Positions 11,348 through 20,511 are shown, numbered from the stretch's first letter. The stretch is 64,000 nucleotides of DNA from Epibacterium ulvae (GCF_018678075.1 NZ_JAHHIR010000028.1:62001-126000), one strand, 5' to 3'. A program made the numbers and translations. Notes: a model not told the origin generated them from the letters alone.

Positions 11348-11363
11348 GCCTTAAGGGTCCTAT

Positions 11364-12767
11364 TCACGAATGGTTGTTTTTGGAATTTGCGCGGGCATCG
11401 CTCATATCACGCAGCGCGTCAACAAGCTTTCCCAGTCCGATGCTCAATGACCCTTTGGCCAAGAGCACGTCGCCTGCTTTTAGTTGTGAGGGCAGCTGCG
11501 CGATTGCGTCTTGGGTTGCACGCCAATGCTGGCCCTTTTTGCCTGGTGGCAAGGCTGCATGCAGATGTGACATCAACGGGCCAACACCGTGAACAGTGTC
11601 GATCTCATCCAATGCCGCCAATTCGGCCAACGCCTGGTGCATCGGGATTTCATCGGGGCCAAGCTCTTTCATATCCCCCAGAACCGCAATTTTGCGCCCC
11701 TTTGCCGGGACCAGCGCCAAAACAGACAGGGCAGCCGCGACCGAGGTCGGGTTGGCATTATAACTGTCATCCAGCACGGTGAGGGTGCCGTCATCCCATG
11801 GAAGCTCCAGTCGGGCACCGCGTCCTGTGACCGGTGACCACAGCGCAAGGCTTTGCACCGCGCGTTTCACATCCGCGCCCAAGGCTTCGACGCAGGCCAA
11901 CGCGCCAAGCGCGTTCATGGCAAAATGTGCGCCCAAGGATTGGATCGACAGCGCATGCGGCTGATCTGCGATTGAGACCTGCGCCAAGGTGGCCTCCCCC
12001 TCGGTCGCAACCGACAGGAGCTTGTGCGTTGCGGAGGCTTTGCCAAACCAGCGTGTCGTGCATCCCTGCTCTGCGGCGGCTTGGGCTAGGACATCTGCGG
12101 TCTCAACGTCTGCGTTCAAGATGGCGGTGCCGCCGGGTTCCAGCCCGGTCAAGATCGCAGCCTTTTCGCGGGCGATCCCCGCTACGTCGTCAAAGGCCTC
12201 CAGATGCACGGCGGCGACGGTTGTGACCATCGCCACATGCGGACGAGCCTGTTGGGCCAAGGGCGCGATTTCGCCGGGGTGGTTCATACCGGCTTCGATC
12301 ACCGCAAATTCCGTATCACGCGGCATCCGCGCCAGCGTCAGCGGCACGCCCCAGTGGTTGTTGTAACTGGCGACAGCCGCATGGGTTTTGCCCTGATCGC
12401 GCAGCATGGATGTCAGCATTTCCTTGGTCGAGGTTTTGCCAACCGATCCGGTCACCGCGACCACTTTGGCGTCCGTCCGCGCGCGTGCCGCCTGCCCCAG
12501 ATCTTCCAAAGCGCGCTGCACATCCTCAACAATCAACAGCGGCGCGTCGGCGTTCACCCCTTCGGGCACATGGGTCACCAGCGCCGCACCTGCGCCTTTC
12601 TCCAACGCCTGCGCTACAAAATCATGCCCATCGCGCGCCGCCTTTAGCGCGACAAACAAATCACCGGGCTGCAAGGTGCGGGTGTCGATTGAGATGCCAT
12701 TCACCGCCCAATCCACGGGTGTTTGACCACCGGTGGCGGTCTGTGCCTCTTGTGCGGTCCACAACAT
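11364..12767 (-). CDS. murF: UDP-MurNAc-tripeptide--D-Ala-D-Ala ligase
   Basis: Mur ligase that adds D-Ala-D-Ala to UDP-MurNAc-tripeptide. It shows the P-loop VAVTGSVGKTSTKEML, the central EAGMNHPGEI and the C-terminal DDSYNANPTS. It has 467 residues. Its ATG (12765-12767) overlaps the murE TGA (12767-12769), so the two genes are translationally coupled. Confidence 0.97.
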   Translation of the reverse strand: MLWTAQEAQTATGGQTPVDWAVNGISIDTRTLQPGDLFVALKAARDGHDFVAQALEKGAGAALVTHVPEGVNADAPLLIVEDVQRALEDLGQAARARTDAKVVAVTGSVGKTSTKEMLTSMLRDQGKTHAAVASYNNHWGVPLTLARMPRDTEFAVIEAGMNHPGEIAPLAQQARPHVAMVTTVAAVHLEAFDDVAGIAREKAAILTGLEPGGTAILNADVETADVLAQAAAEQGCTTRWFGKASATHKLLSVATEGEATLAQVSIADQPHALSIQSLGAHFAMNALGALACVEALGADVKRAVQSLALWSPVTGRGARLELPWDDGTLTVLDDSYNANPTSVAAALSVLALVPAKGRKIAVLGDMKELGPDEIPMHQALAELAALDEIDTVHGVGPLMSHLHAALPPGKKGQHWRATQDAIAQLPSQLKAGDVLLAKGSLSIGLGKLVDALRDMSDARANSKNNHS

Positions 12768-14251
12768 CAGGCGATCCCCCCGTCCAGTGCGGCGACGGCA
12801 ATGCTTGCCTGTTCCACATCGTCAAACGGCAGGATGGTGTCCCCTACCACCTGGCCGCTTTCGTGACCTTTGCCGCAGATAATCAACGCATCACCCGGGG
12901 CCAGCATATCGACACCGCGCAAGATAGCCTCGGCCCGATCGCCGACATTGTAAGCGTCCGGCGCGCCGGACATGACAGCGGCGCGGATGACCCCTGGGTC
13001 TTCGCTACGTGGGTTGTCATCGGTGACAATCACCACATCTGCATTGGCCTGAGCCGCCTCGCCCATCAGGGCGCGTTTGCTGGTGTCGCGATCACCGCCG
13101 GCACCGATGATGGCAATCAATCGCCCCAAAACGTGTGGACGCAGGGCCTTGACCGCTGTCGCAACCGCGTCGGGCGTATGGGCATAATCAACAAAGACGG
13201 TTGCGCCATTTGTGCGGGTCGCCGCCAGCTCCATCCGGCCGCGCACGGTTGTCAGATGTTGCAAGGTGTCAAAAACCTTGTCGGGCTCTTCACCGCTTGC
13301 GACCACCAACCCGGCTGCCAAAAGAATGTTTTCGGCCTGAAAGCCGCCGATTAGGTTCAGCCGCACCACATAGGGTTTGTCGTGCCAGGAAAAGCGGATG
13401 TCCTGGCCGCTGGCATCATAGCGCGTGCCAATCAGCGCCAAATCACCAAGGCCAAGCCCCACCGACAGGATTTCTTGCCCCTTGGCGGCGGCAACGGCGC
13501 GCATTTCCGCGCCGCGCGGGTCATTCATGTTCAAAACTGCAACGCCGTCTTCAGGCAGAACACTGCGAAACAGGCTGGCTTTGGCTGCGAAATAGGCCTC
13601 AAAGCTCTCGTGATAGTCCAGATGATCCTGGGTGAAATTTGTAAAACCCGCCGCTGCCAGATGCACGCCGTGCAGGCGACGTTGAACCAACCCGTGCGAG
13701 GATGCTTCCATCGCGGCATGGGTCACACCAGCCGCGGCAGCCTCGGCCAGGGCCGCGTGCAGGGTGATCGGGTCCGGCGTGGTGTGATGCAGCTTGCGGC
13801 TCCAGGCACCTTCGATCCCGGTGGTGCCCACATTGATCGCCTGATAACCCAGTTCGGACCAGATCTGGCGGACAAAGCTCGCAACCGAGGTTTTGCCATT
13901 GGTGCCCGTCACAGCCACCATGGTCTGGGGCTGGCCACCAAACCAAAGGGCCGCAGCCCCCGACAACGCCTGACGCGGATCTTCGACGATGGCCTGTGCA
14001 ACGCGGGCGTCGTCCAACACCTCAGCCGCCAGCGCAGCCCCTTCGACATCGGTCAAAATAGCCCCAGCACCCAGTTCGATCGCCATCTCTATAAATTGCG
14101 CACCGTGGACCTGACTGCCGGGAAGCGCTGCAAACAGGAAACCTTCGCCGACTTTACGACTGTCCGTTGCAAGACCACGGATCATCGGGTCCGCTCCTCC
14201 ACGGGCTGTCAGCCCCAATTGGCTCAGCGGCACTTCACTCGCTACGGTCAT
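12767..14251 (-). CDS. murE: UDP-MurNAc-L-Ala-D-Glu--2,6-diaminopimelate ligase
   Basis: Mur ligase for the third stem residue. The P-loop VAVTGTNGKTS is at about 112-122. The C-terminal domain contains DDNPRSEDP; the DNPR form is the signature for meso-diaminopimelate rather than lysine specificity, so the peptidoglycan should be the usual Gram-negative A1gamma type. It has 494 residues and overlaps murF by an ATGA junction. The start is 15 bases after the ftsI stop. Confidence 0.97.
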   Translation of the reverse strand: MTVASEVPLSQLGLTARGGADPMIRGLATDSRKVGEGFLFAALPGSQVHGAQFIEMAIELGAGAILTDVEGAALAAEVLDDARVAQAIVEDPRQALSGAAALWFGGQPQTMVAVTGTNGKTSVASFVRQIWSELGYQAINVGTTGIEGAWSRKLHHTTPDPITLHAALAEAAAAGVTHAAMEASSHGLVQRRLHGVHLAAAGFTNFTQDHLDYHESFEAYFAAKASLFRSVLPEDGVAVLNMNDPRGAEMRAVAAAKGQEILSVGLGLGDLALIGTRYDASGQDIRFSWHDKPYVVRLNLIGGFQAENILLAAGLVVASGEEPDKVFDTLQHLTTVRGRMELAATRTNGATVFVDYAHTPDAVATAVKALRPHVLGRLIAIIGAGGDRDTSKRALMGEAAQANADVVIVTDDNPRSEDPGVIRAAVMSGAPDAYNVGDRAEAILRGVDMLAPGDALIICGKGHESGQVVGDTILPFDDVEQASIAVAALDGGIA

Positions 14252-14266
14252 TGGTACCCTCGACGG

Positions 14267-16051
14267 TCAGTTTGAGGTCAGCGTTATACCTGTAACTTTC
14301 GCAGGTTCAACGCGTGGGCGCACACCGAGCAGCGGCGCAAGGCGCGAAACCATCTCGGCGGCGACAGGAACAGCCGTCCAACCGGCGGTTCTCCGCTCTT
14401 CGCCGTGGGCGATAATCTCAGGCTCGTCCAAGGTCACGACCAGAACATATTGCGGATCATCCACTGGGAACATCGTGGCAAAGGTCGCGATGACCTTGTC
14501 ATCATAATAGCCCCCACGCGGACGCGGCTTGTCGGCGGTGCCTGTTTTACCAGCCACCTGATACCCCGGCACCTCGGCAAACGACGCGGTGCCCTCGGTG
14601 ACCACTTTGCGCAGCATTTCGCGCGAGGCCGCTGCAGACTGTTCAGACATGACCCGGTGGGCGTATTGTGGCCCTTGTTGTTTTAGAACCGTGGGCGCCA
14701 CATAGTGTCCGCCATTGGCGATCGCAGCATAACCAGCAGCCAAATGCATCGGCGTGGTCGAAATCCCGTGGCCATAGGAAATCGTCATCGCTGACAGTTC
14801 AGACCAGTTTGGTGGCAACAAAGGCTGGCCGCCCTGGGCTTCTACGATTTCAAACGGCGTTGGTTCCAACAGGCCCAACCGATCCAAGAATGACTTTTGC
14901 TGCGCAACGCCGATCTGCTGCGCCAGACGTGCTGTGCCGATATTGGAGGATTTGACGATGATCTTTGAGACCGTCATTTCCTTGCCGTAATAATGGAAGT
15001 CACGGATCGCATGCTTGCCCCAACGCAAGGGGCCACGAATATCGATCACCGTTTCCGGGCCCACTAGTCCCAGGTCCAAGGCCTGCGCTACGGCAAAAAT
15101 CTTGAAGGTAGAGCCGAGCTCATATACGCCTTGCACCGCGCGGTTGAACAACGGGCTGACCGAGGGGTCAAACCCGTCTGTGGGGGGACGCGGGCGGTCG
15201 TTGGGGTCGAAATCCGGGAAGGACACGACAGAGACCACTTCGCCCGTGTGCACATCCATCACAATCGATGTCGCACCTTTGGCGTTCATCAATTCCATAC
15301 CGCCGCTCAGCACTTGTTCGGCTGCGGTTTGCACGGTCAGATCCAGCGACAATTGCAGCGGCGCATTGCCGTTTGCCGGATCACGCAGATAGTCATCAAA
15401 CTGTTTTTCAACACCGGCAACGCCGATCACCTCAGCAGCGCTGACGCCTTCTTTGCCAAAACCGGCACCGCCCAGAACATGGGATGCAAGGCGACCATTG
15501 GGATAAAGACGCATCTCGCGCGGGCCAAACATCAGGCCGGGATCGCCGATGTCATGCACGGCTTGCTTTTGCTCGGGGCTGATCTTTTTCTTGATCCACA
15601 GGAACTTACGCTTGCCGGTGAAATCTTCGATTAGATCCTCACGCTCAAGATCTGGGAAGATCTTGACCAGCTCATCCGCCGCGTAGGCCGGGTCGATCAT
15701 CTGCGGGGGCTGCGCATAGAGCGAGTGTGTTTCGAAATTGGTGGCCAGAATACGGCCCTGACGATCCACGATGTCAGCCCGCTGCATGGCGATGGTGCCA
15801 CCCACCACATTGGCCAGCGGCTCTTGCGGTTCAGACGTCGCCATCATCCCCATGCGTGCGGCAATCGCCGCAAAGGCACAGACAAAGAAAACCCCCAAAA
15901 CCAACAGCCGCCCTTCGGCGCGCTGGCGGGACTTCACGGCCATCTCGGCATGGCGTTCGCGCAGATTTTCGCGCTCGATCACATCCGGGTTTTCACCATT
16001 CGCTCGGGCCGCCAGAACACGGGCCAAGGGGCGCAGGGGTTTGCGGATCAT
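14267..16051 (-). CDS. ftsI: Septal peptidoglycan transpeptidase (PBP3/FtsI)
   Basis: Class B penicillin-binding protein that cross-links septal peptidoglycan with FtsW. There is a short cytoplasmic N-terminus, one membrane segment at about residues 48-68, then a pedestal domain (ADIVDRQGRILA). The transpeptidase motifs are STFK with nucleophile Ser314, SSN, and KTGT. It has 594 residues. Its ATG overlaps the ftsL stop by four bases. Confidence 0.97.
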   Translation of the reverse strand: MIRKPLRPLARVLAARANGENPDVIERENLRERHAEMAVKSRQRAEGRLLVLGVFFVCAFAAIAARMGMMATSEPQEPLANVVGGTIAMQRADIVDRQGRILATNFETHSLYAQPPQMIDPAYAADELVKIFPDLEREDLIEDFTGKRKFLWIKKKISPEQKQAVHDIGDPGLMFGPREMRLYPNGRLASHVLGGAGFGKEGVSAAEVIGVAGVEKQFDDYLRDPANGNAPLQLSLDLTVQTAAEQVLSGGMELMNAKGATSIVMDVHTGEVVSVVSFPDFDPNDRPRPPTDGFDPSVSPLFNRAVQGVYELGSTFKIFAVAQALDLGLVGPETVIDIRGPLRWGKHAIRDFHYYGKEMTVSKIIVKSSNIGTARLAQQIGVAQQKSFLDRLGLLEPTPFEIVEAQGGQPLLPPNWSELSAMTISYGHGISTTPMHLAAGYAAIANGGHYVAPTVLKQQGPQYAHRVMSEQSAAASREMLRKVVTEGTASFAEVPGYQVAGKTGTADKPRPRGGYYDDKVIATFATMFPVDDPQYVLVVTLDEPEIIAHGEERRTAGWTAVPVAAEMVSRLAPLLGVRPRVEPAKVTGITLTSN

Positions 16052-16395
16052 GGCTCTCTCTCCGCGTTCAGGGTCGAGACAACAACGCCGTTTTCAATTT
16101 CCAGCTCCGTCTCGGGAAAGGCGATTTCATCCACGCGGCCAAATTGGTCGGGACGCAACGGCTGAAGGCCCAGCCGATCAAAATTCAGCTCGGCCAATTC
16201 ACGCAGACGATCCGGACGGTTGAGATAGGCCCACTCGGCCCGCAATACGCTCAGACGCGCCTGAGCAGCCCCGATCTGACGTTGCAAACTGCGCGTGTCC
16301 TTCAAGGCCTGCTGCGTGGCATAGTTTTCCTGATAAGCCCAAAATGCCAGTCCCAGAACGCAGATTGCAGTGGCCATGTAAAGAAGTGTTCTCAT
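16048..16395 (-). CDS. ftsL: Cell division protein FtsL
   Basis: A 115-residue bitopic membrane protein with one N-terminal hydrophobic helix (about 3-20), followed by a heptad-rich coiled-coil stretch ([20 protein letters not shown]) and the [21 protein letters not shown] segment typical of alphaproteobacterial FtsL. It bridges FtsQ/B to FtsWI. It overlaps both neighbours (rsmH and ftsI) by four bases, confirming its reading frame despite low sequence conservation. Confidence 0.92.
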   Translation of the reverse strand: MRTLLYMATAICVLGLAFWAYQENYATQQALKDTRSLQRQIGAAQARLSVLRAEWAYLNRPDRLRELAELNFDRLGLQPLRPDQFGRVDEIAFPETELEIENGVVVSTLNAEREP

Positions 16396-17378
16396 CGGCG
16401 CGCGCCTTTCAATTGCGGCATGCCCAGCTCTTTGGCCGAAATCTCTTCAGGCTCTGCGGCGGTGCGCCGCCCCACCCGCAACCGCGCGGAGCGCGACCGG
16501 GGGTTTTCCGCCAGCTCATCATCATCCGGGCCAACAGCCTTGCGGGTGACCAGTTCAAACTGATTTGGGGTCTCTTCCAGCTCTGGCGCATAGCGGTTGG
16601 CCCGCCCCGTGCGCCCGGCACGATGCTGAAAGAACCGTTTGACCATGCGATCTTCGACCGAGTGGAAGGTGACCACCGCCAACAAACCGCCCGGCTTCAA
16701 CGCACGTTCAGCCGCCAGCATACCCTCAAAAAGCTCTTCGTATTCGCCATTCACCGCGATGCGCAGCGCTTGAAAGCTGCGGGTTGCCGGATGGGATTGA
16801 CCGGGTTTGGGCCGTGGCAGACATCCCTCGATAATCTTGGCAAGGCGCAATGTCGTGGTGATCGGTTCCATCTCACGCTCGCGCACGATGGCTTTGGCGA
16901 TGCGACGACTTGCGCGTTCCTCACCAAAGATGAAAATGATTTCAGCCAGCTGCACTTCGTCCAGTTCAGCCACAAGGTCCGCCGCACTTGGCCCCTCTTG
17001 CGACATGCGCATATCGAGCGGGCCGTCCTTCATGAAAGAAAAGCCGCGTTCCGCCAGATCGAGCTGCATCGATGACACGCCAAGGTCCAGCACAACCCCG
17101 TCCAGATCAGAGGCATAACTGTCCATTTTGGAGAATACGCCCTGCTGTAGCGTCAGACGCGCGCTGTATTGATCCTTCCAGCTTGCAGCCATTTCCAAGG
17201 CAAGCGGGTCGCGGTCCACGCCAATGACATGATCGGCTCCGGCCTCCAGCAGGCCACGGCTGTAGCCGCCTGCGCCAAATGTTCCATCAAGCCAAGTCCC
17301 CGAAACGGGGGCGACCGCAGTTAAAAGCGGTCTCAACAACACTGGAATATGCGGTGCATTCCCCCCGGTCTGCGTCAT
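16392..17378 (-). CDS. rsmH: 16S rRNA m4C1402 methyltransferase
   Basis: SAM-dependent N4-methyltransferase acting on C1402 of 16S r[13 protein letters not shown] at the N-terminus and [14 protein letters not shown] (SAM motif I) are followed by [15 protein letters not shown] and [30 protein letters not shown] is near the C-terminus. The length of 328 residues is normal. It sits 12 bases downstream of mraZ, the conserved order at the head of dcw clusters. Confidence 0.97.
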   Translation of the reverse strand: MTQTGGNAPHIPVLLRPLLTAVAPVSGTWLDGTFGAGGYSRGLLEAGADHVIGVDRDPLALEMAASWKDQYSARLTLQQGVFSKMDSYASDLDGVVLDLGVSSMQLDLAERGFSFMKDGPLDMRMSQEGPSAADLVAELDEVQLAEIIFIFGEERASRRIAKAIVREREMEPITTTLRLAKIIEGCLPRPKPGQSHPATRSFQALRIAVNGEYEELFEGMLAAERALKPGGLLAVVTFHSVEDRMVKRFFQHRAGRTGRANRYAPELEETPNQFELVTRKAVGPDDDELAENPRSRSARLRVGRRTAAEPEEISAKELGMPQLKGARR

Positions 17379-17390
17379 AACCCAGCTACC

Positions 17391-17882
17391 TTAGCCATCA
17401 AGAAACTCCATCGGATCAAAATTTTCGGGCAGCTCTTCCATCCATTTCTCTTCCTGAGCCAGCTCTTCGGCATCATAAGTCTCAGGCTTCCAGATCTGGA
17501 AGGTATCGCCCGCTGCAATAAAGAACGCTTCTTTATCCAGCTCGATCTTGTTGCGCAGCTTTGCAGGCAGGACCAGTCGACCCGTCTCGTCCACATTGGT
17601 TGGGAACGACTGCCCGTGGAACATGCGTTGCAGCATCTTGCGCTGCATCGAGCCGCGCGGCAAGGCGTCGATCTTGTCGTCCACCTCGTTGATGGCTTCG
17701 ATCGTGTAGACCTCTAGGTAGGTGCGGCGCTGATCGCCATAGACAATGACCAGTTCAGGATTGCCGCCGGGCTGCCAGTTCGGATCCGAGGCTTCAAGCA
17801 CACGGCGAAAGGAAGCTGGAATGGATACCCGCCCCTTTGCATCCACCTTGTGGTGGCCTTCGCCTCTGAACCTGCGACCCAA
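17391..17882 (-). CDS. mraZ: Transcriptional regulator / dcw autorepressor MraZ
   Basis: DNA-binding protein of the MraZ/AbrB-like fold with two SpoVT-AbrB-type halves. KVDAKGRVSIPASFR is the first and VDETGRLVLPAKLRNKI the second. In E. coli MraZ represses its own dcw promoter through TGGGN repeats. The longest frame begins at 17960, but TTG at 17882 is preferred: AAGGAG at 17890-17895 lies seven bases upstream, and the protein then starts (M)GRRFRGE as in relatives (163 residues). Repeats of the expected operator type occur upstream. Confidence 0.95.
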   Translation of the reverse strand: MGRRFRGEGHHKVDAKGRVSIPASFRRVLEASDPNWQPGGNPELVIVYGDQRRTYLEVYTIEAINEVDDKIDALPRGSMQRKMLQRMFHGQSFPTNVDETGRLVLPAKLRNKIELDKEAFFIAAGDTFQIWKPETYDAEELAQEEKWMEELPENFDPMEFLDG

Positions 17883-18147
17883 ACGACCGCTCCTTATATC
17901 GCGCCTTTTGGCGCTGTCCCGTCCCCCAGAATGAAAAGGGGCGGGTTGATCTGCTGCCACTGATCAACCCGCCTCCACGTCCCGCTGAGCGGGTGTCCGA
18001 CTGCGCGCGCCACCTGGGGGGATGTCTGCTCGCCCGCGCGCCGGATCTCTCTTTTGTCGAAAAAGCGAAGGCCTGTATGAAACCTGCTATTTTTTAGTTT
18101 TGGTTGGGGTCGTTTGCTGCCCCAGCTCTCCGTCTCTCGATGTAGAT

Positions 18148-18172
18148 AGGGATACTATGGGAATTAATGGGC
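18148..18172 (+). promoter_or_regulatory. Three-box MraZ operator over a candidate mraZ promoter
   Basis: The plus strand reads AGGGA-TACTA-TGGGA-ATTAA-TGGGC: three [AT]GGGN boxes with exact 5-base spacers. This is the architecture described for the E. coli MraZ operator. On the minus strand (mraZ direction) a TTGTCA at 18173-18178 abuts it. The boxes would therefore cover the spacer and -10 area of a sigma70-like promoter (possible -10 TATCCC, weak). Occupancy should block transcription. The implied leader to the mraZ TTG is about 260 bases. Confidence 0.65.
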
Positions 18173-18329
18173 TGACAACTATTATTTTCTAAATAGAGCC
18201 CCGAATATGAGCACACACACCCATGAACCACTCAGCTTGGCGCCTCATTTCAGTCACATTTCGGTCAATGTAGTGGGCAATTTGAACTAAATCACTACAT
18301 ATAGACACACACCGAGACATGCAAAAAGT

Positions 18330-18601
18330 TCCCATAAATTCCCGCCACTGCCGCCAACCTCGATCTGCGAAAACACACGTTCCCCATAAGTTCTCACACC
18401 ACCGGGCAAAATCCACCCAAAACGCCCAATTCAGGTGATTCGCTTCATCAAATTTTCGGAAATTCCCTGCATTTCCCATGCCGCCCACAAAATCCCAGCG
18501 CACAATAGAAAGAACCCGCCCCACAAACGTGCGACGGGTTCCCGTGTTTTCCCAAAAGTGCCGTAATTTCCCAAATTCGCCAGCACGTCCCATCTCATCC
18601 C
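18330..18601 (-). promoter_or_regulatory. Extended array of MraZ-box-like GGG repeats
   Basis: Between mrp and mraZ, minus-strand (T)GGG boxes recur at 9-10 base intervals in clusters. On the plus strand the CCC triplets start at 18331, 18341, 18383, 18416, 18425, 18465, 18475, 18484, 18494, 18541, 18551, 18570, 18589 and 18599. Degenerate members (CTC 18393, CCG 18561, CCA 18580) fill in-phase positions. Cluster-to-cluster distances of 23, 40, 42 and 47 bases are nearer whole helical turns than chance would require. I infer multiple MraZ sites; this has not been demonstrated. Confidence 0.5.
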
Positions 18602-18641
18602 ATTTTCGGAACAAAACTTCGGGACGTTAGGCCTGGGGACG

Positions 18642-19709
18642 TTAGGCCATGCCGCCCTGCACCAAACCTTGGGCCATTTTCATATAGGCCTCCGCCATCG
18701 CGCTATCGCCAAGCGCCACGGGACGACCAGCATCCCCTGCCAAGCGGGTCTCCAGATCAATCGGCAGCACACCCAACAACGGGATGCCCATCTCCTCGGC
18801 CTCGGCCGCGACGCCGCCATTCCCAAAAATGTGGTGCTCTCCACCACAGTCAGGACATGTGAAGAAGGACATATTCTCGATCAGGCCCAGAACCGGCGTT
18901 TTCAGCTTGGCAAACATATCCAGCGCCTTGCGGGCATCAAGCAGCGCGACATCCTGCGGCGTGCTGACTACAATCGCGCCGGTGGGGTCGGATTTGCTGC
19001 ACAGGGTCAACTGTACGTCACCGGTGCCCGGCGGCAGATCCACAAGCAGAACGTCCAGCTCGCCCCAGTTCACCTGGGTCATCATTTGCTGCAAGGCGCC
19101 CATCAACATGGGACCGCGCCAGATGATCGCCTCTTTCTCTTCCACCATCAGACCAAGCGACATGACGGTCACGCCATGGGCCTGCAAAGGTTCAATCGTC
19201 TTGCCATCCGGGCTCGCTGGGCGTTTGGACACGCCCATCATTCGCGGCTGGCTGGGCCCATAGATATCCGCATCCAGTAAACCAACCCGACGCCCTTGAC
19301 GCGCCAGTGCCACAGCAAGGTTCGCGCTGACGGTGGACTTACCGACACCGCCCTTGCCAGAACCGATAGCCAGAATGCGATCCACGCCGGAGGGACGCAT
19401 CTGCCCCGCTTGCGGTGACATATGTCCACCGAACTTAAGCCCACCCTTTGGCGCAGGCGCCGGAGCACTGGATTGATGGGCTGTCAGCACAACAGAGACC
19501 GCCTCAACCCCGTCAATCGCAAGAACTGCAGCTTCGGCCGCGCGCCGCAAAGGCTCCATCTGCGCCGCAACAGCGGCGTTAGGTGCCTCAAGCACCATAG
19601 ATACCTGGTCGCCCTCAACCCGCAACGCACGTACAATGTCGTTGGAAATCAACGTGCCCTCACCAGGGTAGGGCAAGCGATTCAGCGTCTCTCGAATCAA
19701 ATTTTCCAT
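18642..19709 (-). CDS. mrp: Mrp/NBP35-family iron-sulfur carrier ATPase
   Basis: P-loop ATPase that carries and transfers Fe-S clusters. An N-terminal MIP18-like segment (about 1-85) is followed by a linker rich in Ala and Pro. The deviant Walker [12 protein letters not shown] and [11 protein letters not shown] follow. The cluster-binding CPDC lies in [12 protein letters not shown]. Two starts are possible, ATG 19742 or ATG 19709; the latter gives MENLIRETL at the usual N-terminal position (355 residues). It is a monocistronic gene upstream of the mraZ control region. Confidence 0.93.
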   Translation of the reverse strand: MENLIRETLNRLPYPGEGTLISNDIVRALRVEGDQVSMVLEAPNAAVAAQMEPLRRAAEAAVLAIDGVEAVSVVLTAHQSSAPAPAPKGGLKFGGHMSPQAGQMRPSGVDRILAIGSGKGGVGKSTVSANLAVALARQGRRVGLLDADIYGPSQPRMMGVSKRPASPDGKTIEPLQAHGVTVMSLGLMVEEKEAIIWRGPMLMGALQQMMTQVNWGELDVLLVDLPPGTGDVQLTLCSKSDPTGAIVVSTPQDVALLDARKALDMFAKLKTPVLGLIENMSFFTCPDCGGEHHIFGNGGVAAEAEEMGIPLLGVLPIDLETRLAGDAGRPVALGDSAMAEAYMKMAQGLVQGGMA

Positions 19710-19931
19710 TTTATCCACATCACTTTCCCGCGTTCCGCACATATAGATCCAGTTTCAGCAAGGCCCAATAGAGGCAAAGCAACGAATTTCGCTCGATTGT
19801 GGCAATAAAATCCAACCACGTATTAAAAAAAACGCATCCACGACAATTCGCGGCAAACTCGATCCAATCGCGGTGGTGGCCAATCCTGTGACCCATGCAC
19901 AAACCGCATAGCGGGCTTGCCAAGTCTGATA

Positions 19932-19959
19932 TTGTGCGAATGCAGCAATTGTTTATTTT
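19932..19959 (+). promoter_or_regulatory. Candidate promoter for the DUF1127/CcsR transcript
   Basis: TTGTGC (19932-19937) and TATTTT (19954-19959) are separated by 16 bases, about 50 bases upstream of the DUF1127 start. In Rhodobacter sphaeroides the homologous transcript is driven by RpoH-type sigma factors. I cannot discriminate a heat-shock promoter from a sigma70 promoter here with certainty. Confidence 0.35.
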
Positions 19960-20007
19960 CAATCACAACAGAGACGAAGACGAAACATTAAGAAAGCGAT
20001 GGTAGAC

Positions 20008-20223
20008 ATGGCAACTGCACTGAACATCACACCGAGCGCACTGTCCAACACTGTGAACTCCGGCCTGGTTTTTGCTCTGGTTGCCAAGTGGAAAGCATAC
20101 CGCCTGTACCGCACCTCGCTGAACGAACTTCGCGCGCTGAGCAATGCAGACCTGGTCGATCTGGGTCTGTCGCGCAGCATGATCAAACGTGTCGCCCTTG
20201 AAGCGGCCTACGACGATATTTAA
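20008..20223 (+). CDS. DUF1127 small protein (CcaF1-like)
   Basis: A small basic protein ending in the DUF1127 segment: NELRALSNADLVDLGLSRSMI, with the conserved LSxxxLxDxGLxRxxI pattern. It is followed within 10 bases by four paired hairpins with anti-Shine-Dalgarno loops, exactly as the R. sphaeroides DUF1127 protein CcaF1 precedes CcsR1-4. CcaF1 is an RNA-binding protein reported to act in maturation and turnover of those RNAs, so the same role is inferred. The start is ATG 20008 (71 residues); ATG 19999 is possible, but its AAGAAAG is only two bases away. Confidence 0.88.
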   Translation: MATALNITPSALSNTVNSGLVFALVAKWKAYRLYRTSLNELRALSNADLVDLGLSRSMIKRVALEAAYDDI

Positions 20224-20232
20224 TTCAGAGAT

Positions 20233-20302
20233 CAGGTCCTTCTCCTCCTCCCTAGGGCCTGTACTTTAGCGACGACATCCTCCTCCTCCCTGATGTCGTC
20301 GC
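20233..20302 (+). ncRNA. CcsR/cuckoo-type sRNA, unit 1
   Basis: Two hairpins. The first (20233-20261) has a 7-bp stem CAGGTCC/GGGCCTG. The second (20269-20302) has a perfect 11-bp stem GCGACGACATC/GATGTCGTCGC. Both loops carry CTCCTCCTCCCT, complementary to strong Shine-Dalgarno sequences. This is the two-loop layout of the cuckoo RNA family, processed from the 3' end of the DUF1127 mRNA. Its first stem is unrelated to those of units 2-4, so it is the most diverged unit. Confidence 0.85.
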
Positions 20303-20331
20303 GACCTAACAACGGCCAATTGGCCATATAT

Positions 20332-20406
20332 ACATCGGGGCTCCTCCTCCCTTTGCTCCGATGTAAATAAAGCGACGGCACCTCTCCTCCTCCCTGGTGT
20401 CGTCGC
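20332..20406 (+). ncRNA. CcsR/cuckoo-type sRNA, unit 2
   Basis: Hairpin A: ACATCGGGG (20332-20340) with CTCCGATGT (20356-20364), one G-U pair, loop CTCCTCCTCCCTTTG. Hairpin B: GCGACGGCACC (20372-20382) with GGTGTCGTCGC (20396-20406), loop TCTCCTCCTCCCT. It is nearly identical to unit 3, 104-105 bases downstream. The G-U pairs that differ between units preserve the stems, which argues for RNA function. Confidence 0.87.
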
Positions 20407-20435
20407 GATCCAACAACGGCCAATTGGCCATAAAT

Positions 20436-20511
20436 ACATCGGGGCCTCCTCCTCCCTTTGCTCTGATGTAAATAAAGCGACGGCACCTCTCCTCCTCCCT
20501 GGTGTCGTCGC
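20436..20511 (+). ncRNA. CcsR/cuckoo-type sRNA, unit 3
   Basis: Hairpin A: ACATCGGGG (20436-20444) with CTCTGATGT (20461-20469), where C-to-T relative to unit 2 is tolerated as a G-U pair. Hairpin B: GCGACGGCACC (20477-20487) with GGTGTCGTCGC (20501-20511). Both loops display CCTCCTCCC. It is a tandem copy of unit 2 including the spacer. Confidence 0.87.

Larger units (their letters stand above)
17961..18641. other. Long non-coding gap between mraZ and mrp
   Basis: About 680 bases without a credible gene. It holds the mraZ leader, the three-box operator and the repeat field listed separately. A 141-codon open frame on the minus strand (18189-18614) is a by-product of the GGG repeats (unusually rich in Trp and Gly) and is not called as a gene. 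The part nearest mraZ (17961-18140) is GC-rich at first and then contains a T-rich patch (18089-18100); I see no conserved RNA there. Confidence 0.6.

Noticed and set aside
17961-18140. RNase P RNA upstream of mraZ
   Set aside because: I looked for the conserved GAGGAAAGTCC and ACAGAAA blocks and did not find them.
18189-18614. 141-codon open frame between mrp and mraZ
   Set aside because: Its Trp/Gly-rich composition is generated by the TGGG repeats; there is no ribosome-binding site and no plausible fold.
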